Assembly (NCBI GenBank): GCA_964583845.1
Contig: CAZOXG010000030.1
Location: 1-10,835 of the forward strand
DNA length: 10,835 nt
Direction: 5' to 3'
Source of the DNA: JBAWVR01 sp964583845
Lineage (GTDB): Bacteria > Patescibacteriota > Minisyncoccia > Phycocordibacterales > GWA1-40-21
Part shown: positions 1 to 6,166 of the stretch, one piece after another
Layout: the number at the start of each line of letters is the position of its first letter
Numbering within the stretch: the first letter of the stretch is position 1
Translations under genes and position numbers: made by a program
Notes under the pieces: model-generated
The model's input: only the letters and a program-made list of their open reading frames with translations
What the model was told of the DNA's origin: nothing
Database searches by the model: none

Positions 1-5
1 AGGAA

Positions 6-14
6 AGGAGGTGA
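6..14 (+). promoter_or_regulatory. Very strong Shine-Dalgarno site before GTG at 18
   Basis: AGGAGGTGA, extended upstream by AA, is complementary to about 11 nt of the canonical 16S rRNA 3' tail. The GGAGG core ends 6 nt before the GTG at 18-20, which is ideal spacing. This site chooses the start of the short peptide ORF. It contrasts sharply with most genes in the window, which have no recognisable Shine-Dalgarno site. A TGA in the same frame at 12-14 rules out a start further upstream. Confidence 0.6.
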
Positions 15-17
15 ACC

Positions 18-110
18 GTGTTTGTTCTGTTACGCCAATTCGTAACCGAGACTCAGGCGGTGTCAGGCACAAGCCCGACAACTGAGTACACCAACGAAAG
101 CAACGAGTAA
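18..110 (+). CDS. Possible 30-residue Thr/Ser/Glu-rich peptide; candidate graspetide precursor or leader peptide
   Basis: A GTG-initiated ORF of 30 codons ends in TAA at 108-110 and follows a near-perfect Shine-Dalgarno site. The product starts with a short hydrophobic/basic stretch (FVLLRQFV, residues 2-9). Its last 21 residues are dominated by Thr, Ser and Glu (for example TETQ, SGTSPTTEY, TNESNE) and have no Lys. Thr/Ser hydroxyls and Glu carboxylates are what graspetide ATP-grasp ligases join as macrolactones, and the next gene (198) is such a ligase by motif. A leader of under 10 residues is short for a graspetide precursor, and the ORF overlaps two RNA hairpins (51-87 and 94-125). It could instead be an attenuator leader peptide, or not translated. 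Function is inference only. Confidence 0.4.
   Translation: MFVLLRQFVTETQAVSGTSPTTEYTNESNE
51..87 (+). other. RNA hairpin 1 (nested stem)
   Basis: The outer stem is ACTCAG (51-56) with CTGAGT (82-87). The inner stem is TGTC (61-64) with GACA (77-80), then GGC (66-68) with GCC (73-75), closing an ACAA loop. One A-C mismatch lies between the inner helices. The structure falls inside the short peptide ORF, so translation would melt it, as expected for a leader or attenuator. It could also be fortuitous. Confidence 0.45.
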
Positions 111-125
111 TTCGGCTGCTTTCGT
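94..125 (+). other. RNA hairpin 2 spanning the peptide stop codon
   Basis: A perfect 9-bp stem, ACGAAAGCA (94-102) with TGCTTTCGT (117-125), encloses a loop that holds the TAA stop at 108-110. Part of the loop (CGAG with TTCG) can pair further. No T-tract follows, so it is not a simple terminator. A ribosome stopped at the TAA would cover this hairpin, which would suit attenuation. Confidence 0.5.
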
Positions 126-137
126 CACACACTTCAA

Positions 138-165
138 AATGCCCGCCATCTTTATGTCGGGCATT
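138..165 (+). other. RNA hairpin 3 before the ATP-grasp gene (attenuator- or terminator-like)
   Basis: A perfect 8-bp GC-rich stem, AATGCCCG (138-145) with CGGGCATT (158-165), has a 12-nt loop. It is followed by CTTAATAATAA rather than a clean T-run, so termination would be weak on the plus strand. It lies 32 nt upstream of the ligase start codon, between the peptide ORF and the ligase, where it could set the expression ratio or protect mRNA ends. Confidence 0.5.
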
Positions 166-197
166 CTTAATAATAAAACAAGAAAAGGGGTGATAAC

Positions 198-1112
198 ATG
201 AAAATCTTGATATTATCTAGGAGTGAAAATGGTCATGCAGACTTGGTTCAATCCTACTGTGCCAATTGGGCCAGTGTGGACAGGATCAATTTTGATTTCG
301 ACAAGAAACCACCAAGCGATCTTCCAATGATACTTTGTGGCAATGGCACACTCTCTGAAGAATATGAAGCCGTCTTTGTTCACCATCCCTGGATTAAGTG
401 CAATCCAACTTGGTTCAAAGATGACATCGAGAAAAAACTCTTTCTTGCATCATGGGACAGTGTTAAGGAATGGTATGAGGCTCAACTGCCAAATGCCACC
501 TGGGTCAATCGCCCATCTGCCAGTGTCCAAAGCAGGAACGTTCTCAAACAACTGCGTTTGGCTCAAGGTATCGGATTCAACGTTCCGGAAACCTTGTTCA
601 CAAACCATCTCGAGTCACTTCAGGTTTTTGCTAGAGACAGCAAGGTGGTGATAAAACAAGGAAACCTTGGAATCAGCATTGAAGGCAAGAGGATTCTGAC
701 GTCGTTGATAGACGTTGGCTCCATAGGCAAGGAAATGTTACAAGGGTGTCCTTGTTTGTTTCAAAAGTATCTGCCAAAGCAATTCGAACTTCGTGTTCAT
801 GTTATTGGTGATACTGTCCTATCCTGCAAAATCGACTCGCAGAAAAGCGAGAAGACGAGAATTGATTGGAGGAATTACGATCTTGAAAATACTCCCCACG
901 AGGTTTTTGAGCTTGATGATGATACGCGGAAAAAATGCGTAGATATCGTCAAAAAACTCTCACTCTCGTTCGGTATCATTGACATGATTGTAACTCCCAC
1001 AGGTGAAATTGTCTTTTTGGAGTGCAACTCACAGGGTCACTGGGCATGGATTGAAGAAATGACAAAATTGCCCATCACGAAGACTCTTTGTGATTACATT
1101 CTCAAGAAATAA
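198..1112 (+). CDS. ATP-grasp peptide ligase, MvdC/MvdD (graspetide maturase)-like
   Basis: This 304-residue protein has the layout of ATP-grasp enzymes that cyclise ribosomal peptides through Ser/Thr/Lys to Asp/Glu side-chain bonds. The N-terminus MKILILSRSENGHAD resembles the pre-ATP-grasp strand of this family. The NVLKQLRLAQGIGFNVPET segment (114-132) precedes the ATP-binding Lys region VVIKQ (K153). FQKYLPKQFELRVHVIGD (188-205) supplies the E-L-R motif, and KIDSQ (211-215) with DWR (223-225) follow. GIIDMIV (259-265) and FLECNSQGHWAWIEE (273-287) hold the probable Mg-binding D262, E275 and N277. Starting at 198 is supported by AAGGGGTGA 5-6 nt upstream. A short Thr/Ser/Glu-rich ORF lies upstream and a terminator directly downstream. 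Other ATP-grasp functions (amino-acid ligase, RimK-like) are possible, but C-terminal motifs favour the MvdD-like group. Base composition is clearly more GC-rich than in the following genes. Confidence 0.75.
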   Translation: MKILILSRSENGHADLVQSYCANWASVDRINFDFDKKPPSDLPMILCGNGTLSEEYEAVFVHHPWIKCNPTWFKDDIEKKLFLASWDSVKEWYEAQLPNATWVNRPSASVQSRNVLKQLRLAQGIGFNVPETLFTNHLESLQVFARDSKVVIKQGNLGISIEGKRILTSLIDVGSIGKEMLQGCPCLFQKYLPKQFELRVHVIGDTVLSCKIDSQKSEKTRIDWRNYDLENTPHEVFELDDDTRKKCVDIVKKLSLSFGIIDMIVTPTGEIVFLECNSQGHWAWIEEMTKLPITKTLCDYILKK

Positions 1113-1123
1113 TTACACCTACT

Positions 1124-1756
1124 CTAACAGCGGTCTTGGTCAATTCCAAGCCGCTTTTTAATTATTAACATTATTTGATTCTGAACAGAAACCTCAGAAA
1201 AATTATGGTCAGCATCACCCATTAAAGTGTATTCTGCTGTTGATAGATTGTTTTTATATTTTTCAGCGACCCTGTATCCGCCTTTACCCGCACCCACGAT
1301 ACAAATATCCTTAATTTTAGAACTTTTAGTTAATTGATCTATCGTTGGAGTTAAAGGTAGTGACTTAATAAAATTATTTGAAAGACCTATTGTTGTTTCT
1401 CCATCGTTGTAAAAATAACCACTCTCCGTTAATTGAAGATTGTTGTTAATTATTTCAGATATTGGCATTGATGGATCCAATAGTATTAAGGGTATATCAT
1501 TTTGTAGTTGAAGTGCAACATATCCACCTAAACTATGAGCAATGATGAGTTTCGGATTGTAGTTCCCAATTTCTTGATCAATTCTTTTTATCTCTATATC
1601 GAAAGGGTAAGATCCAAAATCTTTACTATTTTTGTAAAGTTGAATACAGACACAGTTATAAGCACCTGTTTCTAAGATGTTTTTAATTACAGGATAAAGA
1701 CCTTTATCTATATCTTCAAAAAGCCCTGAAATGTATACAATGTCTGAATTGTTCAT
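1124..1756 (-). CDS. Small alpha/beta hydrolase
   Basis: This 210-residue cytoplasmic protein has no signal peptide. It carries an alpha/beta-hydrolase nucleophile elbow, AHSLGGY (73-79, Ser75 nucleophile), followed by strand LILLDPS (90-96). The late GDADHNFS (180-187) offers His184 as the catalytic base. The usual acid after the penultimate strand is not obvious: that region reads CIVGAGKGG (152-160), so D94, D181 or D183 may serve. Size and His context resemble RBBP9/YdeN-like or serine-aminopeptidase-like small hydrolases, but the substrate is unknown. It is the last gene of the five-gene minus-strand operon, 4 nt after the preceding gene. Its C-terminal codons overlap the terminator of the convergent ATP-grasp gene. 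Confidence 0.75.
   Translation of the reverse strand: MNNSDIVYISGLFEDIDKGLYPVIKNILETGAYNCVCIQLYKNSKDFGSYPFDIEIKRIDQEIGNYNPKLIIAHSLGGYVALQLQNDIPLILLDPSMPISEIINNNLQLTESGYFYNDGETTIGLSNNFIKSLPLTPTIDQLTKSSKIKDICIVGAGKGGYRVAEKYKNNLSTAEYTLMGDADHNFSEVSVQNQIMLIIKKRLGIDQDRC
1129..1160 (+). terminator. Rho-independent terminator of the ATP-grasp gene
   Basis: The stem is AGCGG plus CTTGG (1129-1139, one bulged T) with CCAAG plus CCGCT (1146-1155), around a TCAATT loop. It runs directly into TTTTT (1155-1159). It begins 16 nt after the ligase stop. The hairpin also encodes the last ten residues and stop of the convergent hydrolase gene on the minus strand. No T-run follows in the minus direction, so it should act only on plus-strand transcripts. 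Confidence 0.8.
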
Positions 1757-1760
1757 TTTT

Positions 1761-2165
1761 TTAAGCTTTAAATTGCTTTATCCACCCCAAATCTTGCCAT
1801 AGCTTTAGCTCATCAGAGTAAGGCAATACCTCGTTTGGAATAGTATTTAAATAACAAACCTCAATATTTTTGTTGAGTGTTTTATTTAATCCGATAGCAA
1901 ATGCTATTTCGGCAAACACCCCTGCTCCGATATATCCAGTGATACCTTTTTTTTCAAGATTAAGAGCTAAAATCATGTTTGAATTCACAATAGAATTATA
2001 GTGATTGACATGAACAAGCTTGTAATCCTCCAAAAAGTTATCTTCACCTATTTTTTCTGGGTACTTTATAACATCATAGCCCAAACTTTCTAGTTTATTC
2101 TTCCATTCGACTATTTCTTTTTCGAATGAAGCACTGGCACAAATTACTACTTTTTTCTTTTTCAT
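1761..2165 (-). CDS. Nucleoside 2-deoxyribosyltransferase-like protein
   Basis: This 134-residue protein has a Rossmann-like start, KVVICASASFEKEIVEW (5-21), as in the nucleoside 2-deoxyribosyltransferase/DUF4406 superfamily. SNMILALNL (62-70) matches the position of the central strand that usually carries a substrate-binding Asp (here Asn). YIGAGVFAEIAFAIGLNK (78-95) corresponds to the helix that carries the catalytic Glu (E86) in that family. Similar short proteins with a YSDEL...LGWI tail (116-129) recur in Patescibacteria. The enzyme would act on nucleosides or nucleotide derivatives. The same fold family is related to TIR/SLOG-type sensors, so a signalling role is an alternative. It sits 24 nt after the response regulator and 4 nt before the hydrolase, in the same operon. 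Confidence 0.6.
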   Translation of the reverse strand: MKKKKVVICASASFEKEIVEWKNKLESLGYDVIKYPEKIGEDNFLEDYKLVHVNHYNSIVNSNMILALNLEKKGITGYIGAGVFAEIAFAIGLNKTLNKNIEVCYLNTIPNEVLPYSDELKLWQDLGWIKQFKA

Positions 2166-2189
2166 ATAGTTATTTCAAAGCCCACGATA

Positions 2190-2573
2190 TTACTTCTCCC
2201 CTAGCAATGCCAGCACTCTTTCGACCACCATCTTCGGTATCATTTCAATCTTTTCCCATATGTTCGTAATTCCAACACCTTTTAGAGAACTTACGACGGC
2301 CGAATTAGTCGATGAATTACTAAAAGCTACGATCAAAGTATCTTTAATATCGGCCTCTTTTCTGACTTCTGCCGCCACGTCTGCCCCACTAAAATCTCTC
2401 ATAACTAGGTCTAGTAATACTAAATCTGGTTTAATACTTCGTATTCTTTCAATGGCTTTTCTAGCATCATGTTCCACAAATAATTCTATTTTATCCTTAG
2501 CTCTCAATGTAAAAGCGAGCTGGTACAAATTTAATTGGTCAATATCGTCATCAATGTATAGGACTTTTTTCAT
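2190..2573 (-). CDS. Single-domain response regulator (receiver only)
   Basis: This 127-residue protein is a complete CheY-like receiver. The acidic pocket is D8-D9-D10 (YIDDD), the phospho-acceptor is D55 (LLDLVMRDFSG), the switch Ser is S85 (VAFSNSS) and the conserved Lys is K108 (NIWEK). It has no output domain, so it must act by protein-protein contact or phosphotransfer. It lies 27 nt after the histidine kinase gene, its probable partner. No Shine-Dalgarno site is seen, and the spacing suggests translation from the shared operon mRNA. Stand-alone receivers beside 7TM kinases are common in Patescibacteria. Confidence 0.9.
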   Translation of the reverse strand: MKKVLYIDDDIDQLNLYQLAFTLRAKDKIELFVEHDARKAIERIRSIKPDLVLLDLVMRDFSGADVAAEVRKEADIKDTLIVAFSNSSTNSAVVSSLKGVGITNIWEKIEMIPKMVVERVLALLGEK

Positions 2574-2600
2574 ATTATTATTTTATTAGGTAATTGATAG

Positions 2601-4310
2601 TTAAACTAAACTTAGACCACTCTTGACCAGATTATTGGATGTGGTGACTGGTAAATTTGAAATCGGTAACTTAATAAAGAAAGTTGTGCCTTTGTTTAAC
2701 TCTGACTCAAACCAAACCTTTCCTCCTGTATGAGCATCGACAATTTTCTTAGCGAAGAACAAACCTAAACCTGTACCGTAAGCGTGTGTATTAACGGCAT
2801 TACTAGCTCGAACAAATTTTTCAAACAACTTATGAGCTTCTTCTGGTGGAATACCTATACCGTTATCAATGATTTTAATAATTACAAACTTTCCGTCTTT
2901 TTCTAGTTCCACATGAACAAATCCACTTTCGTTAGAATATTTAATAGCATTATCAATGAAATTCTTGAGAGATTGGCCAATAAACATATCGTCAGTTTGA
3001 ACATTAAGATTCTCGACATCAACTGGTACTGAACACTTGAAATCTAGTTTCTTTTCATTCGCCAGAGTGATTAAATCGTTACAAGAATTTTTAACAATCT
3101 GCGATATATTAAGAACTTTCAATCTTTCTGGTGTAAATTGGAAGTTGTCCATATCTACTTCAGCCGAACGCAACATATCGTTCAAGATATCCGACAATTT
3201 TACCGACTTTTCATAAATACCAGCCTTAAATATATCAACTTGATCTTTTGGCATATCATCCAAATCTCCGTCTTTGAGCATTGAGGCCATCCCTTTAATA
3301 ACTGATACTGGTGTACGGAGCTGGTGAGAAACGACGTCTATAAACTCCGACTTGATTTTAAGCAGGTGTTCGATATGACTTTTTTGCTGGTCCAATTTTT
3401 TAACTGATTTTACTAGTGTGTAACCAGCCACCACAACAATAGCAAGGGTAACGGAAATCAGTATGTACATGGTCCTATTACTAACATCAACGTTAACAAA
3501 GAAAAAGGCTGAACCCACAAGGAGACCGATCGTCCACATTAAAGCCTGAGCACCCAAGAGTCTGACATTAAAAGTTTTAAAACGAACCATCAGAATACCT
3601 ATATAAATTAAAAATATCACCATTCCTAGCAAACCGTACATTTCCAATTGTGAATCAGATGACGCCCCTATTTGTGTTAGATAATAGGTATACGAGGTCC
3701 AAAGGAAGAACAAAGAAAGGAAAAACTCCATTCCCATACCCATTAGGATTATTTGTTTTTTAAAATCGGCTGTTGCGGTACGATATTTGCGTGCGAGTAA
3801 TACAAAAATCCAAATCATAGCCATCACCCCAAGAGAAACATAATAAATTTTAAATGGTAGCCACTCAAAATTAAAAGCATCGCAAGTAGTTATATCAAAA
3901 CCAGTCAAATGCAGAGATGTTGGTGAAAGTAGTATAACTGGGGCAACTAATGAAATTAAAACCAACTTCGTACGAAGCGGAAAGGTTTTCTTCTCTAGGA
4001 AAACGTAAATAAAGTAAATTGATAGTATCGCTATTAACCCTAATATAATACTTCCAAAACTCCAAACAAACATTATAAATTCGATATGAATATTGGTCCA
4101 TTCGATTAGAGTTGATAGGGTCCAGAGAGAAAACAAAATTGAAATCCCAAAAAATATTCGATTTAGCAAGGAATGCATGCCATTTCTGTAAATATAAAAT
4201 CCTACAAAAAGAGTAACTAGTGTGGTTGGAATATATGCATAATATAACAAAGCTGGTACACCAGAGGTAAACAAAAAATATGAAGGTTCCGAAAATAGAT
4301 AGCAAATCAT
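2601..4310 (-). CDS. Membrane sensor histidine kinase with N-terminal 7TM-type region
   Basis: This 569-residue protein has an N-terminal membrane part (about residues 20-300) with several hydrophobic helices, including two near 250-300, resembling the 7TM sensor region of histidine kinases. A short coiled linker (KKLDQQKSHIEHLLKIK, 304-320) leads to the HisKA dimerisation domain, with H-box FIDVVSHQLRTP and phospho-acceptor His329. The HATPase domain shows the N-box (SLKNFIDNAIKYS, N450/N454), G1 DNGIGI (482-487), F-box FEKF (496-499) and G2 GTGLGLFFAKK (512-522). It ends with a polar tail. It would autophosphorylate and pass phosphate to the receiver protein encoded 27 nt downstream. The start lies 3 nt after the stop of the Cys-rich protein gene, so the two are co-transcribed. 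The signal is unknown. Confidence 0.92.
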   Translation of the reverse strand: MICYLFSEPSYFLFTSGVPALLYYAYIPTTLVTLFVGFYIYRNGMHSLLNRIFFGISILFSLWTLSTLIEWTNIHIEFIMFVWSFGSIILGLIAILSIYFIYVFLEKKTFPLRTKLVLISLVAPVILLSPTSLHLTGFDITTCDAFNFEWLPFKIYYVSLGVMAMIWIFVLLARKYRTATADFKKQIILMGMGMEFFLSLFFLWTSYTYYLTQIGASSDSQLEMYGLLGMVIFLIYIGILMVRFKTFNVRLLGAQALMWTIGLLVGSAFFFVNVDVSNRTMYILISVTLAIVVVAGYTLVKSVKKLDQQKSHIEHLLKIKSEFIDVVSHQLRTPVSVIKGMASMLKDGDLDDMPKDQVDIFKAGIYEKSVKLSDILNDMLRSAEVDMDNFQFTPERLKVLNISQIVKNSCNDLITLANEKKLDFKCSVPVDVENLNVQTDDMFIGQSLKNFIDNAIKYSNESGFVHVELEKDGKFVIIKIIDNGIGIPPEEAHKLFEKFVRASNAVNTHAYGTGLGLFFAKKIVDAHTGGKVWFESELNKGTTFFIKLPISNLPVTTSNNLVKSGLSLV

Positions 4311-4313
4311 AAA

Positions 4314-4748
4314 TTATTTATCGGTTGTATTATCTGGTAATATTTTGTCAGTAGTAGAACCTGATTCTTCTACCTCCTGAGTACTCTCAATGTTTACCGT
4401 TGAAGTTGCACAAGTATCACCTTCAACCGTTGGATCACAGTGAATAATGGAGCAATTTCGATCTCCAGGAAGACATTTACTAGCATTCTCACAATCTGTA
4501 ATGTCTTTACCACATTCCTTGTATAAATCTGGTGCGTATTTTTGTACTTTAGAATAATAATTATTTTTTGTACACGCGTCATCCTCACATCCAACAAAGC
4601 ATTTTTCTATGGCTGGATTGCATTTACCCTCATACCCCACTACATAATCATTCCTGACCATAAAACGATAATAAGAAATAAAACAGACGATAATAACGAG
4701 TGGAATAATTACAAAAGAAAGAACATGATCGTATAAGAAGGATTTCAT
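4314..4748 (-). CDS. One-pass membrane protein with Cys-rich extracytoplasmic domain
   Basis: This 144-residue protein starts with one hydrophobic helix (about 9-29) lacking a convincing cleavage site, so it is probably anchored with the rest outside. The exported part has ten cysteines (43, 50, 54, 59, 79, 86, 92, 99, 104, 113) in patterns such as KCFVGCEDDACT, ITDC and CSIIHCDP, implying a disulfide-rich fold. A Ser/Thr/Asp/Glu tail of about 30 residues follows. I recall similar proteins in Parcubacteria but know of no assigned function. It is the first gene of the signalling operon and lies 3 nt ahead of the sensor kinase, so it may be an accessory sensor or surface partner of the kinase (inference). 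The -10 box ends 9 nt before the ATG, indicating a leaderless start. Confidence 0.8.
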   Translation of the reverse strand: MKSFLYDHVLSFVIIPLVIIVCFISYYRFMVRNDYVVGYEGKCNPAIEKCFVGCEDDACTKNNYYSKVQKYAPDLYKECGKDITDCENASKCLPGDRNCSIIHCDPTVEGDTCATSTVNIESTQEVEESGSTTDKILPDNTTDK

Positions 4749-4757
4749 AATATAAAA

Positions 4758-4786
4758 AGTATAACAGAAATAAACTTTTACGTGAA
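4758..4786 (-). promoter_or_regulatory. Promoter of the Cys-rich protein/kinase operon
   Basis: On the minus strand, -35 TTCACG (4781-4786) and extended -10 TGT-TATACT (-10 at 4758-4763) are separated by 17 nt. Only 9 nt separate the -10 box from the ATG at 4748, so transcription should begin within about 3 nt of the start codon. No Shine-Dalgarno site is present. A short dyad (TAACC-AC-GGTTA, 4800-4811) lies just upstream of the -35 box. Confidence 0.7.
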
Positions 4787-4808
4787 GACTGACTATCTTT
4801 AACCACGG

Positions 4809-5726
4809 TTACGAATTAAGAAGTAGATATGTACCAATTCCAGTTATAGCTATTGCTATGACTTTTTGCCAAATATGTTTTGCGTGAACCTTTTCAGTTG
4901 TAATTTTGGGAAAAAAGAAAGTTAAAAATAATCCAATTCCCAATACAAAGATAGGTTGAAATGATTCTGTTAATAAAACCAATCCAACTGGAGCAAGTAA
5001 GTATGTAAAAGCAACTACGACATTTCCAGCAATATATAGGGTCTCATTTAAAAAATTGAGAGACAGTGCCTTTTTGGTATTTTCTCGCATTGCAACTAAA
5101 AAGTTGTTTCTGTAGGATCGGATAAATATAAATATCAAAACGCCCACCAAGGTCATCATTAAATGTTCCCAAAAAAGTGAGCGCCAAAGATTTTCTTGTA
5201 GAGCTATAGATTTAAATAGTACACCTCCAAGTGCCCAACAAAAACCCGCTCCCAGCATCGGCAGAATGGTTTTTCGACGAAGTTTGAATTTATTCTCAGC
5301 ATCAATTTCAAAGGAGATGATTGTAGTTCCAAGTATAATTATCGCCATGGCAATAATTTGCGATTGAATCAGTGTTTCACCTATGATGAAATACCCCAAT
5401 ATTGAACCCATAACAGGCACAAGTTGATAAAACACAACTACAATTGATGCTTCTTCATCCTCAAGTGCTATTAAATAAAACCATAAAACTAATGCATTTA
5501 GCACACCCACCACAGCTAGAATTAAAATTTGCAAAACACCAACACTAAAAGCAGTTCTGTCCATTAAAAATATGAACGGTAGAGCGAACACAGAGACTAG
5601 TGAAGAGAATAAAAGAATAGTTCCTACGCCTCCCTCCTTAAATACCTTCTCCAAAAGGATTTTGTCTATGTAGTTCGTCATTGCATACAATAACGGACCA
5701 ATTAAAGCGATAAAAAACCAACTCAT
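4809..5726 (-). CDS. EamA/DMT-family membrane transporter
   Basis: This 305-residue inner-membrane protein has about ten hydrophobic helices in two EamA repeats. The first repeat ends with the family-typical SIVVVFYQLVPVMGSILG (94-111) and YFIIGETL (112-119, E117). The second has the matching PVGLVLLTESFQPIFVLGIG (246-265). The family (drug/metabolite transporters) usually exports amino acids, nucleotides or other small metabolites. Its ATG overlaps the TAA of the upstream SpeD-like gene by one base (TAATG), so the two are translationally coupled. This suggests it moves the product, or a relative of it, made by that enzyme, for example an amine; that link is inference. Length and helix number are normal for the family. 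Confidence 0.88.
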   Translation of the reverse strand: MSWFFIALIGPLLYAMTNYIDKILLEKVFKEGGVGTILLFSSLVSVFALPFIFLMDRTAFSVGVLQILILAVVGVLNALVLWFYLIALEDEEASIVVVFYQLVPVMGSILGYFIIGETLIQSQIIAMAIIILGTTIISFEIDAENKFKLRRKTILPMLGAGFCWALGGVLFKSIALQENLWRSLFWEHLMMTLVGVLIFIFIRSYRNNFLVAMRENTKKALSLNFLNETLYIAGNVVVAFTYLLAPVGLVLLTESFQPIFVLGIGLFLTFFFPKITTEKVHAKHIWQKVIAIAITGIGTYLLLNS

Positions 5727-6121
5727 TATATTATGTGATTATACTTAAGTCCTCTTTCAACGTAATTTGATTCAACCTCCTGACACTCGAAGTAATCCTG
5801 AACAAATTCTTTTATGTGTTCTGCAGAAAACTTCCCACAAGAATAGATATCAATAGAAACAAAGTTTTTCGGCGTTAAGGTGTGTATTTGTATACCACTC
5901 TCTATAAGAGGGATCCAACCGCTCAAGCCGGCCTTGTCTGGGTATTTAACCTCATCACTTTTAAAAATGAAAGGTGGTGATTGTTTACTCATATTGAGCT
6001 TCACCACTAGATCTTCAAGAAAAGCATAGCAAAAGCCCAAATCATCACAAAGTCCCTCTTTACAGCCATATAGGTCTAGGGTCATTAAATATCCGAATGG
6101 CTCTGTCTTTGTATTGTTCAT
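5726..6121 (-). CDS. SpeD-like pyruvoyl proenzyme (AdoMet decarboxylase homologue, possibly changed substrate)
   Basis: This 131-residue protein matches the bacterial class-1B S-adenosylmethionine decarboxylase layout. YLMTLDLYGC (11-20) is the N-terminal strand. GLSGWIPLIESGIQIHTLT (65-83) holds the self-cleavage site, between E74 and S75, with Ser75 becoming the pyruvoyl group. DIYSCG (91-96) holds catalytic Cys95. Ser75 to His80 (+5) and to Cys95 (+20) reproduce the known Ser63/His68/Cys83 spacing of the Thermotoga enzyme. One difference is notable: the usual E-S-H is E-S-G (Gly76), and the IHTWPE motif is IHTLTP. SpeD homologues that have become pyruvoyl ornithine or arginine decarboxylases are known, including in Patescibacteria as I recall, so the substrate may not be AdoMet. 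No spermidine synthase is adjacent. It is coupled to an EamA transporter. Confidence 0.72.
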   Translation of the reverse strand: MNNTKTEPFGYLMTLDLYGCKEGLCDDLGFCYAFLEDLVVKLNMSKQSPPFIFKSDEVKYPDKAGLSGWIPLIESGIQIHTLTPKNFVSIDIYSCGKFSAEHIKEFVQDYFECQEVESNYVERGLKYNHII

Positions 6122-6133
6122 AATTGTCTACTT

Positions 6134-6161
6134 ATAATACTTTATAATAAAGGAAAAGCAA
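6134..6161 (-). promoter_or_regulatory. Probable promoter of the SpeD-like/transporter pair
   Basis: On the minus strand, TTGCTT (6156-6161) and TATTAT (6134-6139) are 16 nt apart. They lie in the 45-nt gap after the DUF2156 gene, 12 nt before the ATG at 6121. An overlapping alternative -10, TATAAG (6131-6136), would again sit 9 nt from the ATG. No Shine-Dalgarno site is seen. The exact boxes are uncertain in this AT-rich stretch. Confidence 0.45.
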
Positions 6162-6166
6162 AAGAT

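Noticed and set aside
1..17. Possible reverse complement of the 16S rRNA 3' end
   Set aside because: The match is limited to the Shine-Dalgarno complement. No further rRNA-like sequence follows.
11..85. Alternative GTG ORF starting at 11 (24 codons)
   Set aside because: Its start lies inside the Shine-Dalgarno sequence itself, and the GTG at 18 has ideal spacing.
337..651. Plus-strand ORF inside the ATP-grasp gene
   Set aside because: Shadow frame of a gene with clear family motifs; its own product has no recognisable features.
2260..2589. Plus-strand ORF opposite the response regulator
   Set aside because: Antisense shadow of a complete receiver domain; Ser/Thr/Leu-rich translation typical of antisense frames.
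3895..4305. Minus-strand ORF in another frame of the kinase membrane region
   Set aside because: Overlaps the kinase gene, which has all expected motifs; hydrophobic look is due to T-rich codons.
4394..4736. ORFs overlapping the Cys-rich protein gene on both strands
   Set aside because: Shadows: the main frame has a membrane helix, an ordered Cys pattern and a promoter in the right place.
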